Assembly: GCF_019097595.1 (NCBI RefSeq)
Contig: NC_080734.1
Location: 9,035,392-9,099,391 of the forward strand
DNA length: 64,000 bases
Origin: Hemibagrus wyckioides
Lineage: Eukaryota; Chordata; Actinopteri; Siluriformes; Bagridae
Direction of reading: 5' to 3'
The position numbers and the translations under genes are program-made. The notes beneath the pieces are model-generated. The model searched no databases. It saw only the letters and a list, made by a program, of their open reading frames with translations, and was not told where the DNA came from. The stretch's first letter is position 1. The number at the start of each line of letters is the position of its first letter. Of this stretch, positions 1 to 10,720 are shown piece by piece.

Positions 1-400
1 TGGATGGATGGATGGAAGTCGATTTCTATACCGCTGGTAGAATGGAACACCAGTGTAGTGGTAAAAAGTTGACCAAGAAGACAGCAGAAGACACAACAAA
101 AATAACAACAAAAAATACATACATACACAATATAAATATTGCAGAAATTAAAATACATACACAATCAAATATTGCAGAAGCAGCTTCCAGCCTGATTGTT
201 ACTCAGTTATTTACATGTGGCATAAATTCAACCAGTGAAGGAATCACAGTAAGTTTGAAGTGTTCCTCTAAGTTGTTCCACAATGATGAGGCATTAAATT
301 TAAAACCCTTTTTTTCCCAGCTCGGCTCTAACACCGGGAACAAGAAGTTGAATAATGTCCTTTGAACGAAGATTGTAATGTTCATTTTTAGCAAGCAGCA
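1..400 (+). repeat. Repeat copy flanking the first FUT8 exon, left
   Basis: It begins in a GGAT run, then TCGATTTCTATACCGCTGGT, and later GTGGCATAAATTCAACCAGT and a GGTTGAATAATG-like end. The same order recurs at 1945-2480 in the same orientation. It also resembles a teleost interspersed repeat. A 117-codon ORF at 12-365 is not conserved in the other copy and is not called as a gene. Confidence 0.7.
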
Positions 401-769
401 GTGGAAAAGCAGATTGTCAGAAGCACAGTATGAAGGCAGAAGAGTTCTGTGCCTGCCAGGGCTCAGATAAAAGACTCCTCAATGACACTGGGGTCTTCAA
501 AGAATGTGGTCACTGAAGTGGAGGATTATTATGAAGCACATTATGAATTCAGCTGTGTACAGACGATAACCCACAGAAACAGATTCCTAACTACACTACA
601 TTTCCAGACTAATTGATGGCATTAGGGAACATGGCGTGCAATCAAAGCAAGAACTAAGCGAATCAGGGCAAGACGTCAGACCTCAGAAGGAACAGCGTTT
701 TAATATGGAGTGTGAAATTAATAGTAATTGCTGCTCTCTTTCTCTATCGCTCACCCCCTCCTGTAGTAG

Positions 770-932
770 GTCCAGGTCGTGTGCAAGAGGACTACAGGAG
801 GAAGGTGGAGAGAGGTGTGAGGGAGTTTTGGTATTTTCTGCGCAGCGAGGTGAAGAAGCTGAGCCACGTGGATCCAGCTGCGCTGCAGACGCACATCGAT
901 ACGCTTCTGCATGATCTCGGACACCAACAGAG
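770..932 (+). CDS. fut8: FUT8 coding exon: stem / coiled-coil region
   Basis: This exon encodes about 54 residues matching human FUT8 residues about 108-161, the helical stem that mediates dimerisation before the catalytic domain. The visible core is EFWYFLRSEVKKL followed by LLHDLGHQQ. It is the least conserved exon here, as expected for a stem. The donor GT is at 933-934, splitting an Arg codon (AG|G) completed by the next exon. The acceptor is ambiguous: TAGTAG at 764-769 offers two in-frame AGs, so the exon starts at 767 or 770 and the product may differ by one residue. I list the downstream choice without evidence that it is preferred. An in-frame ATG at 712 is intronic and not a start. 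Exons for the tail, anchor and upstream stem lie before the window. Confidence 0.88.
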
Positions 933-1307
933 GTTTTTACACACATACATACACACACACACAGAGAAGCATGACTCATTTCCCATTACAACCTGTCATA
1001 ACATTTCAACCTAACCCAATTTTTAAAACCCTACTCTTTTTGTTTTTGCCACATAATACAGCTCCAGCTCAGAGCACGCAGCCAGATATAGCATTAATAC
1101 AAACATAATAGTGTGTTCTATTTAAGATTGCAGTGCAGTTTTCTGTAACATTTGTTGCTTTCTAGTAGCACTGGAACCTAGCTGACAAGAACACAGATAA
1201 AAATAGTTTTTCCTCAACACAAACTTCTCATTTTATGCAGATCAGGACATCATATTGGTAACAAATGAAATATTTTGTAATATGTGTGTCTTGTGTTGAA
1301 GATTTGA

Positions 1308-1600
1308 GATTCAAGATCAAGATTCTTATTTGTCACATTAACAGTTACATACTGTACATTATGTCACTTGCCATTACACGAAAACAACTCCTAGACTGTG
1401 ATTATAAATAAATTACTTTTAGGAACTAAGTTAAAAAAAGAATTAATATTAATAATAAGAAGTAAATGTGGTGATAGAATGTAATTTACAATATGCTTAC
1501 ATGTTCCATGTAGAAGCATGTAATATTACAGTATCACAGAAACAACTTCCAAAATGGCTGTACTAGAAGTTATTTACACGTGGCATAAATTCAGTGTGTG
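1308..1600 (+). repeat. Partial copy of the same repeat
   Basis: CAAGATTCTTATTTGTCACA, then CTAGACTGTGATTATAAATA, AGAATGTAATTTACAATATG and GTGGCATAAATTCAGTG match the second part of the copy at 1945-2480 (compare 2112-2300). The opening motif resembles a common fish repeat that also appears at 46735-46830. Confidence 0.6.
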
Positions 1601-1669
1601 TGTGTCATGTGAGAGACACCTGAGATAAACTCCAGGTTTCCTGTGACCCAGTAGGTTAAGCAGTAAAGA

Positions 1670-1962
1670 AAATGGATGGATGGATGGATGGATTGGTGGA
1701 TGGACGGATGGATGGATATGGTGTCTGGATGGATGGATATGGTGTCTGGATGGATGGATATGGTGGGTGGATGGATGGATATGGTGGGTGGATGAATGAA
1801 TGGGTTGGTGGGTGCATGGGTGGGTTTGGATGGATGGATGGATGGATGTATGGGTGGATGGGTGGGTTTGGATGGATTGATGGATGGATTGATGGATGTA
1901 TGGGTGGATGGGTGGGTTTGGATGGATTGATGGATGGATAGATGGATGGATGGATTGAAGTT
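1670..1962 (+). repeat. GGAT-type minisatellite with higher-order units
   Basis: GGATGGAT units alternate with longer variants (GGATATGGTGTCT, GGGTGGGTTT), giving nested periods of 4, about 22 and about 50 bp. ORFs on both strands here are repeat translation, not genes. Confidence 0.9.
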
Positions 1963-2480
1963 GATTTCCCTACTGCTGGTAGAGTAGAACACCAGTATAG
2001 TGGTAAAAAGAGTTAACCAAGATAAAAATTCATTCATATTAAATTTTACAGGAGTGACCTGGCCAAGTATTAGGTATTCAGCTTGCCGTGACACAAAAAC
2101 CCGGTCACTCATCCTAGACTGTGCTTATAAATAAACTACTTTCAAGAATTAAGTTAGTAATTAATAAAAGAATGAATAAAAATAATAAGAAAGAAAAAGA
2201 GGCAGTAGAATGTAATTTACAATATGCTTACATTTAGTAGCATGTAATATTACAATATCACAGAAACTACTTCCAACATGGCTACGCTCGAAATTATTTA
2301 CAAGTGGCATAAATTCAACCAGTGATTGAAGCATGGTAGGTTTTATGTCTTCTTGTAAGTTCTACATTTATGAGGCAATAAAGTTAAAGCCATTTTTTTA
2401 CAGCTCAGCCCAAACATGCGGAACAACAGGTTGAATAATGTAGCATGTAATATGTAATACATAATATTTAGCAAGGCCAA
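1945..2480 (+). repeat. Repeat copy flanking the first FUT8 exon, right
   Basis: This is a direct copy of 1-400 and 1380-1600. Shared landmarks are the GGAT run, the AAGTTGATTT/CTGCTGGTAGA block, AGAATGTAATTTACAATATG, GTGGCATAAATTCAACCAGT and AACAGGTTGAATAATG. Together with the left copy it brackets the exon at 767-932. Confidence 0.7.
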
Positions 2481-2989
2481 AATAAAGAGTGAGAACGCCT
2501 ATGTGCGCTACACAGGGACTTTATAGTTGGCTTTAATTTCCAGCATTTTGGTGGTCCAGAAAAATCATTATTCACAGCAGTGATGGCAGAACCAATTTCC
2601 ACTGGAGGACGTTGTATATTATACCAGCGGGGAGCAGACAGGGAGGTACTAGAGGGAAATTGGCAGTTTTATTACTTATATTATTTATTCATGCTGAATA
2701 TTGCTCTTTGAATTAATGCAGAACTTAAACTTAAAAGTGGCCTAATTCATAGGATTAGCAAGAGTCTGTTAGCAATCCAAAATTTGCAGGTTTAGGTTCT
2801 TCTAGGGAACGGCTCAACAGTCTGATGGTTGCCAGTGCATGACCGTTGCCATGATCACTTCCACCCACTGGATGCTATAAATACTTGTTTAAAGTGAATA
2901 GTTCAACTGTAGTTTTAGTCAAAGGCGAGGATAATGATACAATTATTGGAAAAAAATATATATAAAGCAATAAATTAATTGTTAAATAA

Positions 2990-3056
2990 ATTACATCTAT
3001 TGGGTTTCTATTGGGTCTTGGGTTTAAGTGTAAATTTTCCATTGGGATGAATAAAG

Positions 3057-3126
<70 letters not shown>
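2990..3126 (+). repeat. Retroelement 3' tail with TATC array
   Basis: TTTTCCATTGGGATGAATAA leads directly into about 17 TATC units. This arrangement, an AATAAAG-like end running into TATC, is typical of a fish retroelement tail. The same tail occurs at 63805-63860. Confidence 0.7.
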
Positions 3127-3320
3127 AGCGTTGTATTCATATTAATTTAATTTTTTGTTTTGTTACAAGAAGCTCAGGCTAATTAGCCATAATAAAAATC
3201 AGATTCATTCATTAAAAATGCATTTAAACTGATGTTGAAATAGAATAATGAAATAGGAAGGGAACTATTTGTGCAATTTTTGTAGCAAGTAAAGGGGATG
3301 TGGTATGTTTGGTGTGTTCG

Positions 3321-3327
<7 letters not shown>

Positions 3328-3365
<38 letters not shown>
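3328..3365 (+). repeat. CT dinucleotide tract
   Basis: It is an uninterrupted TC run followed by imperfect CTCTGTCTCT sequence. It adjoins a non-repetitive island at 3375-3540. Confidence 0.95.
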
Positions 3366-3370
<5 letters not shown>

Positions 3371-4638
3371 TGTCTCTCTCGCTCTCCACATGGTGATTTA
3401 TTGATTAATGGGAAATGGTGCTGTAATTGCCCCCCTATTAGAGCTGTAATCAGTGTTTCAGAGATGGCTGGGCAATCCCACAGTCCTTTGCTATCTTAGC
3501 ACTGCTCACTCTGCAAACTCCAGCAGAGGAAACAGATGAGCATCACAATTTTTAATGTCATTTTCCTCATGTTCTCCAAATTTGATCAAATAAAAAATAT
3601 ACATATGCACAAGTAAATAGAAAATGCAGAGGAGAACATACTCTATTTCTGAAGGAATTATCAAAAGGATGCTCCAAACCTTAACAGAGGCCTGAGAAGG
3701 GAACGAATTAAACGTAAAAACACATTAGAAATGATTCTACAACACATTAGCCGTTGTATTCAGAGGAGAAATCTATTTGTGAGTACACAATATTGCTTAT
3801 AAACATCATAAAAAGCATGCTGATGTATAAATTCACACAAAAGCGCCATCCCAGTGATACAGAATATTGTATTATCTGAATTATAATACAGTTGTTTTTG
3901 CACTCTAGCAGCTGCTACACTTCATTAACATAATTAACAATAATTAGCTGTGTGCATGTTAAATGACTGCATTTTATCTATTTGTTGTGTTTTGTACGAC
4001 AGTCAGACCTGATCCTGTAAATATTTTACTCTGTATAAAGCCTATATTCACATATTATTGTAATTATGCTTATAAATCTTCACAATGATTCATTTTATGA
4101 TCTACACGAATGCCTCATAAAGCTCTAGTATATGCTGTATGTAATTCCTTGATGATTAATAACCATATTTTAATGTAAGTAGCACTAATGCTGTATGGTG
4201 ACCACACAGCCTTTATAACCAACAATGACCTGTGAGTTATTATTAACCTACTGTAATATTTATTAATCATATAAAGATATTTCTGCTTCCAAACATGATG
4301 AGGAGACACATGTATTGCTTAAGATTAGAAAATTCTTGTACTTCTTTTCTGTACATAGGTATTATTTTGTACACCTTTAAATTTTTTTTTTTTTTTTAAA
4401 GAAATAAGTGTATTTAAGCTGAAACTTATAAGGCACTATAGCACATTTTGTTTAGAGTTTACAAATGTATAAAATGAATAATTATCAACTTCATTATGAT
4501 AGATTATAAGTTTAATTAATGGGCTTCATAGAACGTGAAATAGCTAAAGGATCGGGTCTGATTATTGTAACAAAACAAATGGATAAAATACAGTTGAATT
4601 CTTGTACTTACTCTTGTATTAACTTAATTACATTATCA

Positions 4639-4685
<47 letters not shown>

Positions 4686-4688
4686 ATA
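4639..4688 (+). repeat. AAAT tetranucleotide array
   Basis: About 12 units of AAAT lie just upstream of the SINE at 4725. Confidence 0.95.
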
Positions 4689-4724
4689 GCTGGCTTCAGT
4701 TTAGCATCCAGTCATCTCAGTTTG

Positions 4725-4942
4725 TAGGGTGGTGGTGGCTCAAGTGATCCTGGTTGTTGACCGGAAGATCTGGGTTCAAGCCCCAGAACCACCAAGCTGC
4801 CATTGTTGGGCCCTTGAGCAAGGCCCCCAACCCACTCTGCTCCAGGGGTGCTGCATCATGGCTGACCCTGCTCCAAGAATGGGATATGTGAAGAAAGAAT
4901 TTCACTGTGCAGTAATATATGTGTGACAGATAACTTAACTTT
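4725..4942 (+). mobile_element. tRNA-headed SINE
   Basis: The head has an A-box-like GTGGCTCAAGTGATC and a B box GGGTTCAAGCCCC, followed by GTTGGGCCCTTGAGCAAGGC, a conserved body motif, and an end AAAGAATTTCACTGTGCAGT. Further copies are at 13805-14030 (reverse) and 23935-24172. It is not a functional tRNA: there is no acceptor stem pairing. It resembles SINEs common in catfish genomes. Confidence 0.85.
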
Positions 4943-5199
4943 ACTATCCAGGCAAGTTCATCAGTGTGAAAAACAAACAAAACTATGACAGTCAACGCCA
5001 GCCTTCTCATGCTGCATGATATATCTCATACTTGAGCTATCAGTGTTCTTGAATATGACACAAGGCATGCAGTCTTGCAATTGAGGGTGAACACCCCTGT
5101 AAAATTTTTCAGTACGCAGTAATAAGCAACAGAAATAAACGTATAAAATAAACACCATCTAATTAGAAAAGTGTCAAATTAGCTCATTTGTTACATTAT

Positions 5200-5608
5200 A
5201 GTGGAACCTCTGTATACGAATGACCTCTCTTACAAATTTTCACCTTAAGAATTGAAATTTTTTCAAGAATTTTGCATTGGCAAATGCCGGCTAAGTTGTG
5301 CGTACGTCTGGGAGCCTTTCAAAACTTGTTTGTTTCAGTGGAAAGCCAAGCAAAGCCAAACGAAGCAAGTTTTCAAATTTTACACATATTTTTTGTTTAT
5401 TTTAGTTTTATTTCATATTTAACTTAATGTACATGTCTTTTCTAAATGTTTCCATTGTTTTTATATGCAAAAATATGATTATACTGCTGGAAATCGGTAA
5501 TATTGGTAATAGTTGTGGGTAGCTAGAATGGATTATAATGCATTTACATTATTTCTTATGGGAAAATTTGTGTCGCAGTACAAATGAATTAAATTTGGTT
5601 CCACTGAT
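5200..5608 (+). mobile_element. Non-autonomous DNA element with inverted ends
   Basis: The left end AGTGGAACCTCTGTATACGA and the right end GAATTAAATTTGGTTCCACT are inverted. AAATTTTC-type blocks inside both ends are also inverted. There is no coding capacity. The AGTGGAACC terminus is known from mariner/pogo-like elements in many animals. The family is unassigned. Confidence 0.55.
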
Positions 5609-6219
5609 AATGGATATATTTATATTTCCCTAGGTTTTTTTCTCAGCTGATGACAGGTTAGACTAGCATCCTTTTCAGAGGCTGGTGGTATTACTTACAT
5701 AGAGAGTAGATATTTTATTTCAGATGAATTCATCAGCATGTGTAGCCTTTAGTTGTGCAAATGACCAAGAAATGTACAGAGATTGATAATGTTTTCATGG
5801 CAGGATTTCATTAAAATAAAATAAAATAAAATAAGAACATTTTTAAATTGTGAATGAAAGTCTGCAAGAAAACTGGACAATTTTCGTTAGATAAAACATT
5901 TAAAAGTGTGGGAAGATGCACTGCAATTAAACTGAGATTATAATGAACGTGGTGGATGCAATAGCAGATTTTTTTGTCGAAAGTGCAGGAAAAAAAATAA
6001 GAACCATAAACTATAGATGCACGGAAAAAAAAAAAAAAAAACACTGAGTGACGTTGTAAATACAAAACAGCAATGAAACACAACAGAACTTAAGTAAGGC
6101 TTATTACGTGTAATAGGTGTGAGTCTATAAGGAGACTTAGACATGTGATATGTTGGGGCTGATGGGTAAAGTAGTTCAATGTTGATTCTGGCATAACCAT
6201 GATAATATTATAGAAAGTA

Positions 6220-6480
6220 ATCATAATTTGTACTGTTTTGGCATCCTGCTTCCTGTCTGTATTCTCTCACTTTTAAATATAAGGATTTGCTTATGGAGAT
6301 GAATTTCTGAGCACACTCTGCTTCTAATCTAAGATGGCAAATCATAATTAGGTTGTAAGCCCCCAGCAGGCGGCCATATTGGCTTTTTACCTGAGAGCAG
6401 ATGGAGCTGTAATTCAGCATGCAGGTGAACTAATCCGTGATGAGGTGTGTTAAGTGTGGGTTAGGCGCTTCTGGAATCAC
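6220..6480. promoter_or_regulatory. Candidate intronic regulatory island with paired YY1-like motifs
   Basis: This non-repetitive segment of balanced composition carries AAGATGGC (6331-6338) and GCGGCCATATTGG (about 6370-6382), YY1-type cores facing each other, plus GCTGTAATTCAGCATGCAG. Regulatory function is only inferred. Confidence 0.3.
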
Positions 6481-7094
6481 GAAAAACACACACAGAACAC
6501 CAATCTGATTTCTCGCTACTATTCCCACATGCACTGGCAGTGGATTAGAGGGCGTGTGAGAGAAAGTGAGAGAGAGAAATAGATAGAAGCTGTGTGTTTG
6601 TGTGTCGAGCATGTGAGTGGGAGAAACCGTGCTCGTTGCTTTAACTGGAAATCTCAGTTGTAATGTAGAGAATCGAGATGATGAATTGGATCAGCACACA
6701 GATGGGTGATAAAGGGAAAAATGAAGGCTTTGCTATACTGTGGGGGCGTTTATTTATTTTGCAGGAATGCTTCGGGCGGGTTACTTCTTGCTTTATCGGA
6801 AATGTCCCTGCAAATCAGTGCAAAATAATCAGTACATGGTTGTGATTATCCTATGATGGATGAAGATAATCTTTATCCTCTTTATCCTATCGATCTTTAT
6901 TCTAAGATGGATAGATTTCCTTCCTGATGGGAGGGGTTTCTTCCTGGATGGCTCCGCCCATATCCACATGACACGAGGCTTTACTGATTGGTTTGATGAG
7001 GATGAACATGACGCAAATAATCAACTATGAGCTTCCCAAACACTACATCAACCCAGCACTGTGGGTTATTTGGTTGGGACGTGTCAGAGAGCTG

Positions 7095-7240
7095 TCTCCG
7101 CCATCATCAAAACAGCAAATGAGCGAATATCTAGTGAAGAAAGGCAATCATCCCTCTACTAATGTTACAGAGACTTGTAGAATCTATGACAAGAATTGAA
7201 GCTGCTCTGGCTGCAACTCTTTTGTCTGTATGTTGAATGC
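7095..7240 (+). mobile_element. Tc1-like transposon, 3' end fragment
   Basis: The sequence matches the 3' end of a common fish Tc1 family: CATCATCAAAACAGCAAATG, GGCAATCATCCCTCTACTAA, then ACAGAGACTTGTAGAATCTA, corresponding to the transposase C terminus. It adjoins a different Tc1 family at 7232. Confidence 0.65.
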
Positions 7241-8220
7241 AAAAGTTTGTGCACCCTGGGCTAATGACATTTGTCTGATTTTTGAAGAAGAAAACGATTT
7301 CTCTAAACGCAAACACAATTGTTTCATATTTCATGAACTTAAAAAAAAGTTAATAATAATTGTGACGTGCAAAAGTTTGGACAGCCTTGCAGTTGTGAAG
7401 TCTAAGGACTTAATGACCTCTTAGGCCATAATTGATCCATTGCGTAATTTCCAGTGTCTAAAATGTCTTTAAGATTTGGCAGTTAAGGGGATCTGTTGAA
7501 GTCAACGCAAGATCTGGAAGACCCAGAATTTTCTGGGAAGAACCAGAAAGGCAAAGCAAAGTCCTTATATAAGAGGAAACCTCTACAGGAAGTTTAGCCG
7601 GCACCTGAGTAATGGTCCACTATTCTGCTGTGAAATGTTGATTGCATACACACGATCTGCAAGAGTCTTTAGGAAACCTTACATGTGATTACTTTTGTGT
7701 GCAAAGCAATATCTAGATAAACCAGGGGTATTTTGGAATGATGAAGTAACAATTAGCCTAACTCTTTAGCCAAACACTTTGTTTGTGGGATCTATTACAA
7801 GTTGGTGTTATGTCACAGCCGGTCACAGGTACATGGAGTAGAATCTAGCAAACATCAGCAACCTCTAGGATCAAGCTGAAAACAGACTTTCTTGTGTAGA
7901 ACAGAACAGTGATCCAAAATATACCTCAAATTCTGCCTTAAACTACTTAAAGAAATGCAAGCTGAAGCTTTCAGAATGGACCTCACTGTTCCTGCAGTTA
8001 ATATAAATATGTCTGTCTGTAGATTTAAAACATGCTGTGCGACAGCCCAGAATATCTCAGAAATAGAAGATCTGTTGTAGGAAAGGTGGGTGAAAATTCA
8101 TTAAACAAGAAAAGAAAGATTTCTGGCTACAGAAAGGATATGCAAGCTGTGATATTTACAAAAGCGGGTGTTACTATTTACTGGCTTAGTAGGATTTAAA
8201 AACCTCTGCACATGCTGCAA
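7232..8220 (+). mobile_element. Tc1-like transposon, decayed, near full length
   Basis: The left end has GCAAAAGTTTGTGCACCCTG, typical of one fish Tc1 family. Inside, TGGCAGTTAAGGGGATCTGT, GATCTGGAAGACCCAGAAT, the catalytic-region AACAGTGATCCAAAATATAC and TCTGGCTACAGAAAGGATAT follow in the order expected for a Tc1 transposase gene. The frame is broken many times. It lies in the same direction as FUT8 inside the intron and has no coding potential left. Confidence 0.8.
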
Positions 8221-9089
8221 TTCCTTTTTTTTGTTTTCGTTTTTTTATGCTACATATAAATTAGCATTATTATTAGCAGGAAAATGGATTTTTTAATAGT
8301 TGGGCGCAGTGTTTGTGTTTTTGTTGTGTTTGTTGTTCTTTCACTTTAACTTTAAATTAACATTTTACTTGTCTATACAAGTTATCAAGTAATCTAGCTT
8401 TTGTATGGATTATATAGCTTTATTAGTTTAGGTTAATTTTAGTTGAATTTTCTCATTTGAGGGTTTTAAAGTTGAATTATGAAAGCAAGTTGTTGAATCT
8501 AACCTTGTCTTAGTTCTCTGGACTTACTGTTTATTTCATTAGCTATTTTAAACAGCTCTAGAGATTGACTCGATTTACTGTGTTCTGCCTTAACAGCTTT
8601 TATTGTCAACAGTATGGTGACAATATATATGGAATATGGAGACAACAGAAAAGTCTCTTCCCGAATGTCCCACATACTGTGATGTACCGATGTGTATAAA
8701 GTCTCTGTGATTTGCAAGTAAACTAATTAAACACATTGTGCAGATAAGAAACATTTACCAAAACAAGAGAGAACATCTGCTTGTAAAATCAGAGTTGTCC
8801 AGAAGGTGGAGGAAGGAAGCGTTCAGAACAGTCCAGAATAAAATAAAATCACTGAGTAGCACCTGTAAAACAAAGTACCCCAGCTGCTCGTACACGGTCA
8901 ACACAATAGTTTGTTTTTGATGACGGTGTTAGCAAAGGCTTTATATATGTTATAGTAAAAGTGTGCTCCAAAATCAATAAGAACAGCTTTATTGGAAAAC
9001 CACAAAGACCTGGAGCCTTTCCCATGTCTATTTTTAATGGATGATCAGCCAAACTGTATACAGTATATACTGTACACTCTACCATGCAG

Positions 9090-9204
9090 GTCCATCCTGA
9101 CAGATCTTCACTACTTGAGCCAAGCTGATGGAGCAGGTGACTGGAGGGAAAAGGAAGCGAAGGATCTTTCCAATCTGGTGCAGAACAGGATTTCCTACCT
9201 GCAG
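9090..9204 (+). CDS. fut8: FUT8 coding exon: start of catalytic region
   Basis: This 115-nt exon completes a split Arg with its first base, then encodes 38 residues equivalent to human 162-199. The diagnostic block is [20 protein letters not shown], one of the most conserved FUT8 segments. The acceptor AG is at 9088-9089 behind a rather poor pyrimidine tract, and the donor GT at 9205-9206 follows CAG, so the exon ends in phase 0. Substitutions from the human sequence are conservative. The exon sits alone between introns of 8.2 and 3.4 kb. Reading continues past the donor into a short AT-rich tail, which is intron. Confidence 0.95.
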
Positions 9205-9284
9205 GTACAACCCCGTCCTCTCCAAGTGCATGCTGGGAATATGGGTTCGAAAATAAATAAATAAATAATTTGTATAAAAACATT

Positions 9285-9302
9285 ATTATTATTATTATTA
9301 TT
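9285..9302 (+). repeat. ATT trinucleotide run
   Basis: Six ATT units lie shortly after the donor of the 115-nt exon. Confidence 0.85.
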
Positions 9303-10469
9303 GTGTTGTCGCTGTATTATATACATTAATACAGAATTGGTAGCCAATAGCTGCTAGGAATTAAGGGGCTGGCTTGTGTGTGCGCGTGTGTCTGAGTGTG
9401 TGTGTGGCAGTAGAGCCAGCAATGTTAATCATAGCTGTAGGCAGTGCTTAGGGCCTGCCACATTTCTCTCTCTCTCTCTCCTTCTTTCTCCCTCAATCAT
9501 TACTAATTCATCTCTCATCTCATCTAGTGTGTCTCTCCATTCCCAGTAGTGTAGAGTGTTATCTGTGCCTCTCAGAGTGGCTTCCACTCCTACTCTTTTT
9601 CCCCCTTCTCTCTATCATAACTAATTCATCTCTCGCTTTTCCAACTTGTCTCTCTATTTCTTTGCATAATGTAGGGTTTTATCTGTCTTTCAATGCCTCC
9701 CTCTTCTTTATCTTCTTCCCTCCCTACTCTTCCTCTTCACTCTTTATTTATTTACAAACTTGTGCATGCAGAAAGGTGGTTTGTTGATAAGGATACCATC
9801 CGAAATGAATATAGTGTCCAGTCAGCACTATTTAAAAGTGAATCTAATAAGCTAGGCACACACGGTATGAACTGTTTTGATAAAAATCCAACATTAATAG
9901 CGTTTAAAGGGAGAGTTACAGAGAAATACTAGATCCAAGAACTGAGTTTTGTAAAGCCTAATTTGGCAAACTAATGTTTGTGGAGAAATTTGGCTAGCTA
10001 GCTTTGAGTAATGCTAGAAATGCTAACTTGCTGTGAGCAAGCAAGTGATCAGATAAAATGTACACAGGAAATAAGTCATCAGAGCACAATCCCCTAATCG
10101 TTCCTGTTTCATCAAAACAGTATTTATTACATTATTTATTACATTATTACTGTAACAACAGTAACATGATTATAGAAAAAAAGCGTTTTTAATGTAGTCG
10201 CTTCCCCTGCATGGAGTCATGGAGGTTGCAGTGAATACTATTCACAGGTCCAAATGTATGGAGTTAATGTATTTATATTTCTAATGCAGATGTAGTTTCA
10301 CAGATTTTGCTAGCGGGCTAGGAACAATCAGCAACAATCAGCAGGCTAGCATCAATCAGCTTCTATGATTTCTGAGAGGACGTAAATGCATATTAGCAAA
10401 TGTTTATAATTCTCATTACTAAAAAAAAAAAAAAAAAAAGAATGTGTAGAATGTTTTAGTAGTGCATGT

Positions 10470-10720
10470 CATGAGGCAGAGTCAAGTGGGTTGGATGCAA
10501 AAAATCAGAAAAGTAAGGATAGGCAAAAGTATTGGAACAGTCACAAAATTAGGCCAGACAAAAGTATTGGGACAGGTAAACAGGCACAATGTAAATCTGC
10601 AACATAAGACAAAAGCACAGTGCAAATAACAGACAAAGGTCAACAGGTAACACAGGAACGTCAGAGCTTAACAGGATCAAGCGAAAAACAGGACAACACA
10701 GAATAACAATGAAAAGCTTA
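10470..10720 (-). repeat. LTR-like AC-rich repeat remnant
   Basis: Short ACAGG/AACACAGGAAC-type segments and a tandem near-repeat (GGCAAAAGTATTGGAACAG, GACAAAAGTATTGGGACAG) resemble reversed ends of fish Ty3/gypsy LTRs. No boundaries could be fixed. Confidence 0.3.

Larger units (their letters stand above)
933..9089 (+). other. FUT8 intron, 8.2 kb
   Basis: It holds repeat copies at 1308-1600 and 1945-2480, a GGAT minisatellite (1670-1962), a GATA tract (3057-3126), a CT tract (3328-3365), a non-repetitive island (3375-3540), a tRNA-headed SINE (4725-4942), an inverted-repeat element (5200-5608), a second non-repetitive island (6220-6480), Tc1 pieces (7095-8220) and several A/T homopolymers. 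From 8220 to 9089 I see only AT-rich sequence. Confidence 0.8.

Noticed and set aside
12..365. 117-codon ORF at the start of the window
   Set aside because: It lies in a repeat that is duplicated at 1945-2480 without a matching frame. No motif and no codon pattern of a real exon.
712..1014. FUT8 reading frame taken as a 100-residue gene starting at 712
   Set aside because: The ATG is intronic. Homology starts only at about 775 after an acceptor and ends at the donor at 933.
1591..2112. 173-codon reverse ORF rich in HPSIHPS repeats
   Set aside because: It is translation of the GGAT minisatellite.
4725..4800. Possible tRNA gene from A/B-box motifs (also 13980, 15470, 23950, 40600, 47350, 57450)
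   Set aside because: Each continues into a shared SINE body and lacks a paired acceptor stem or intact anticodon arm.
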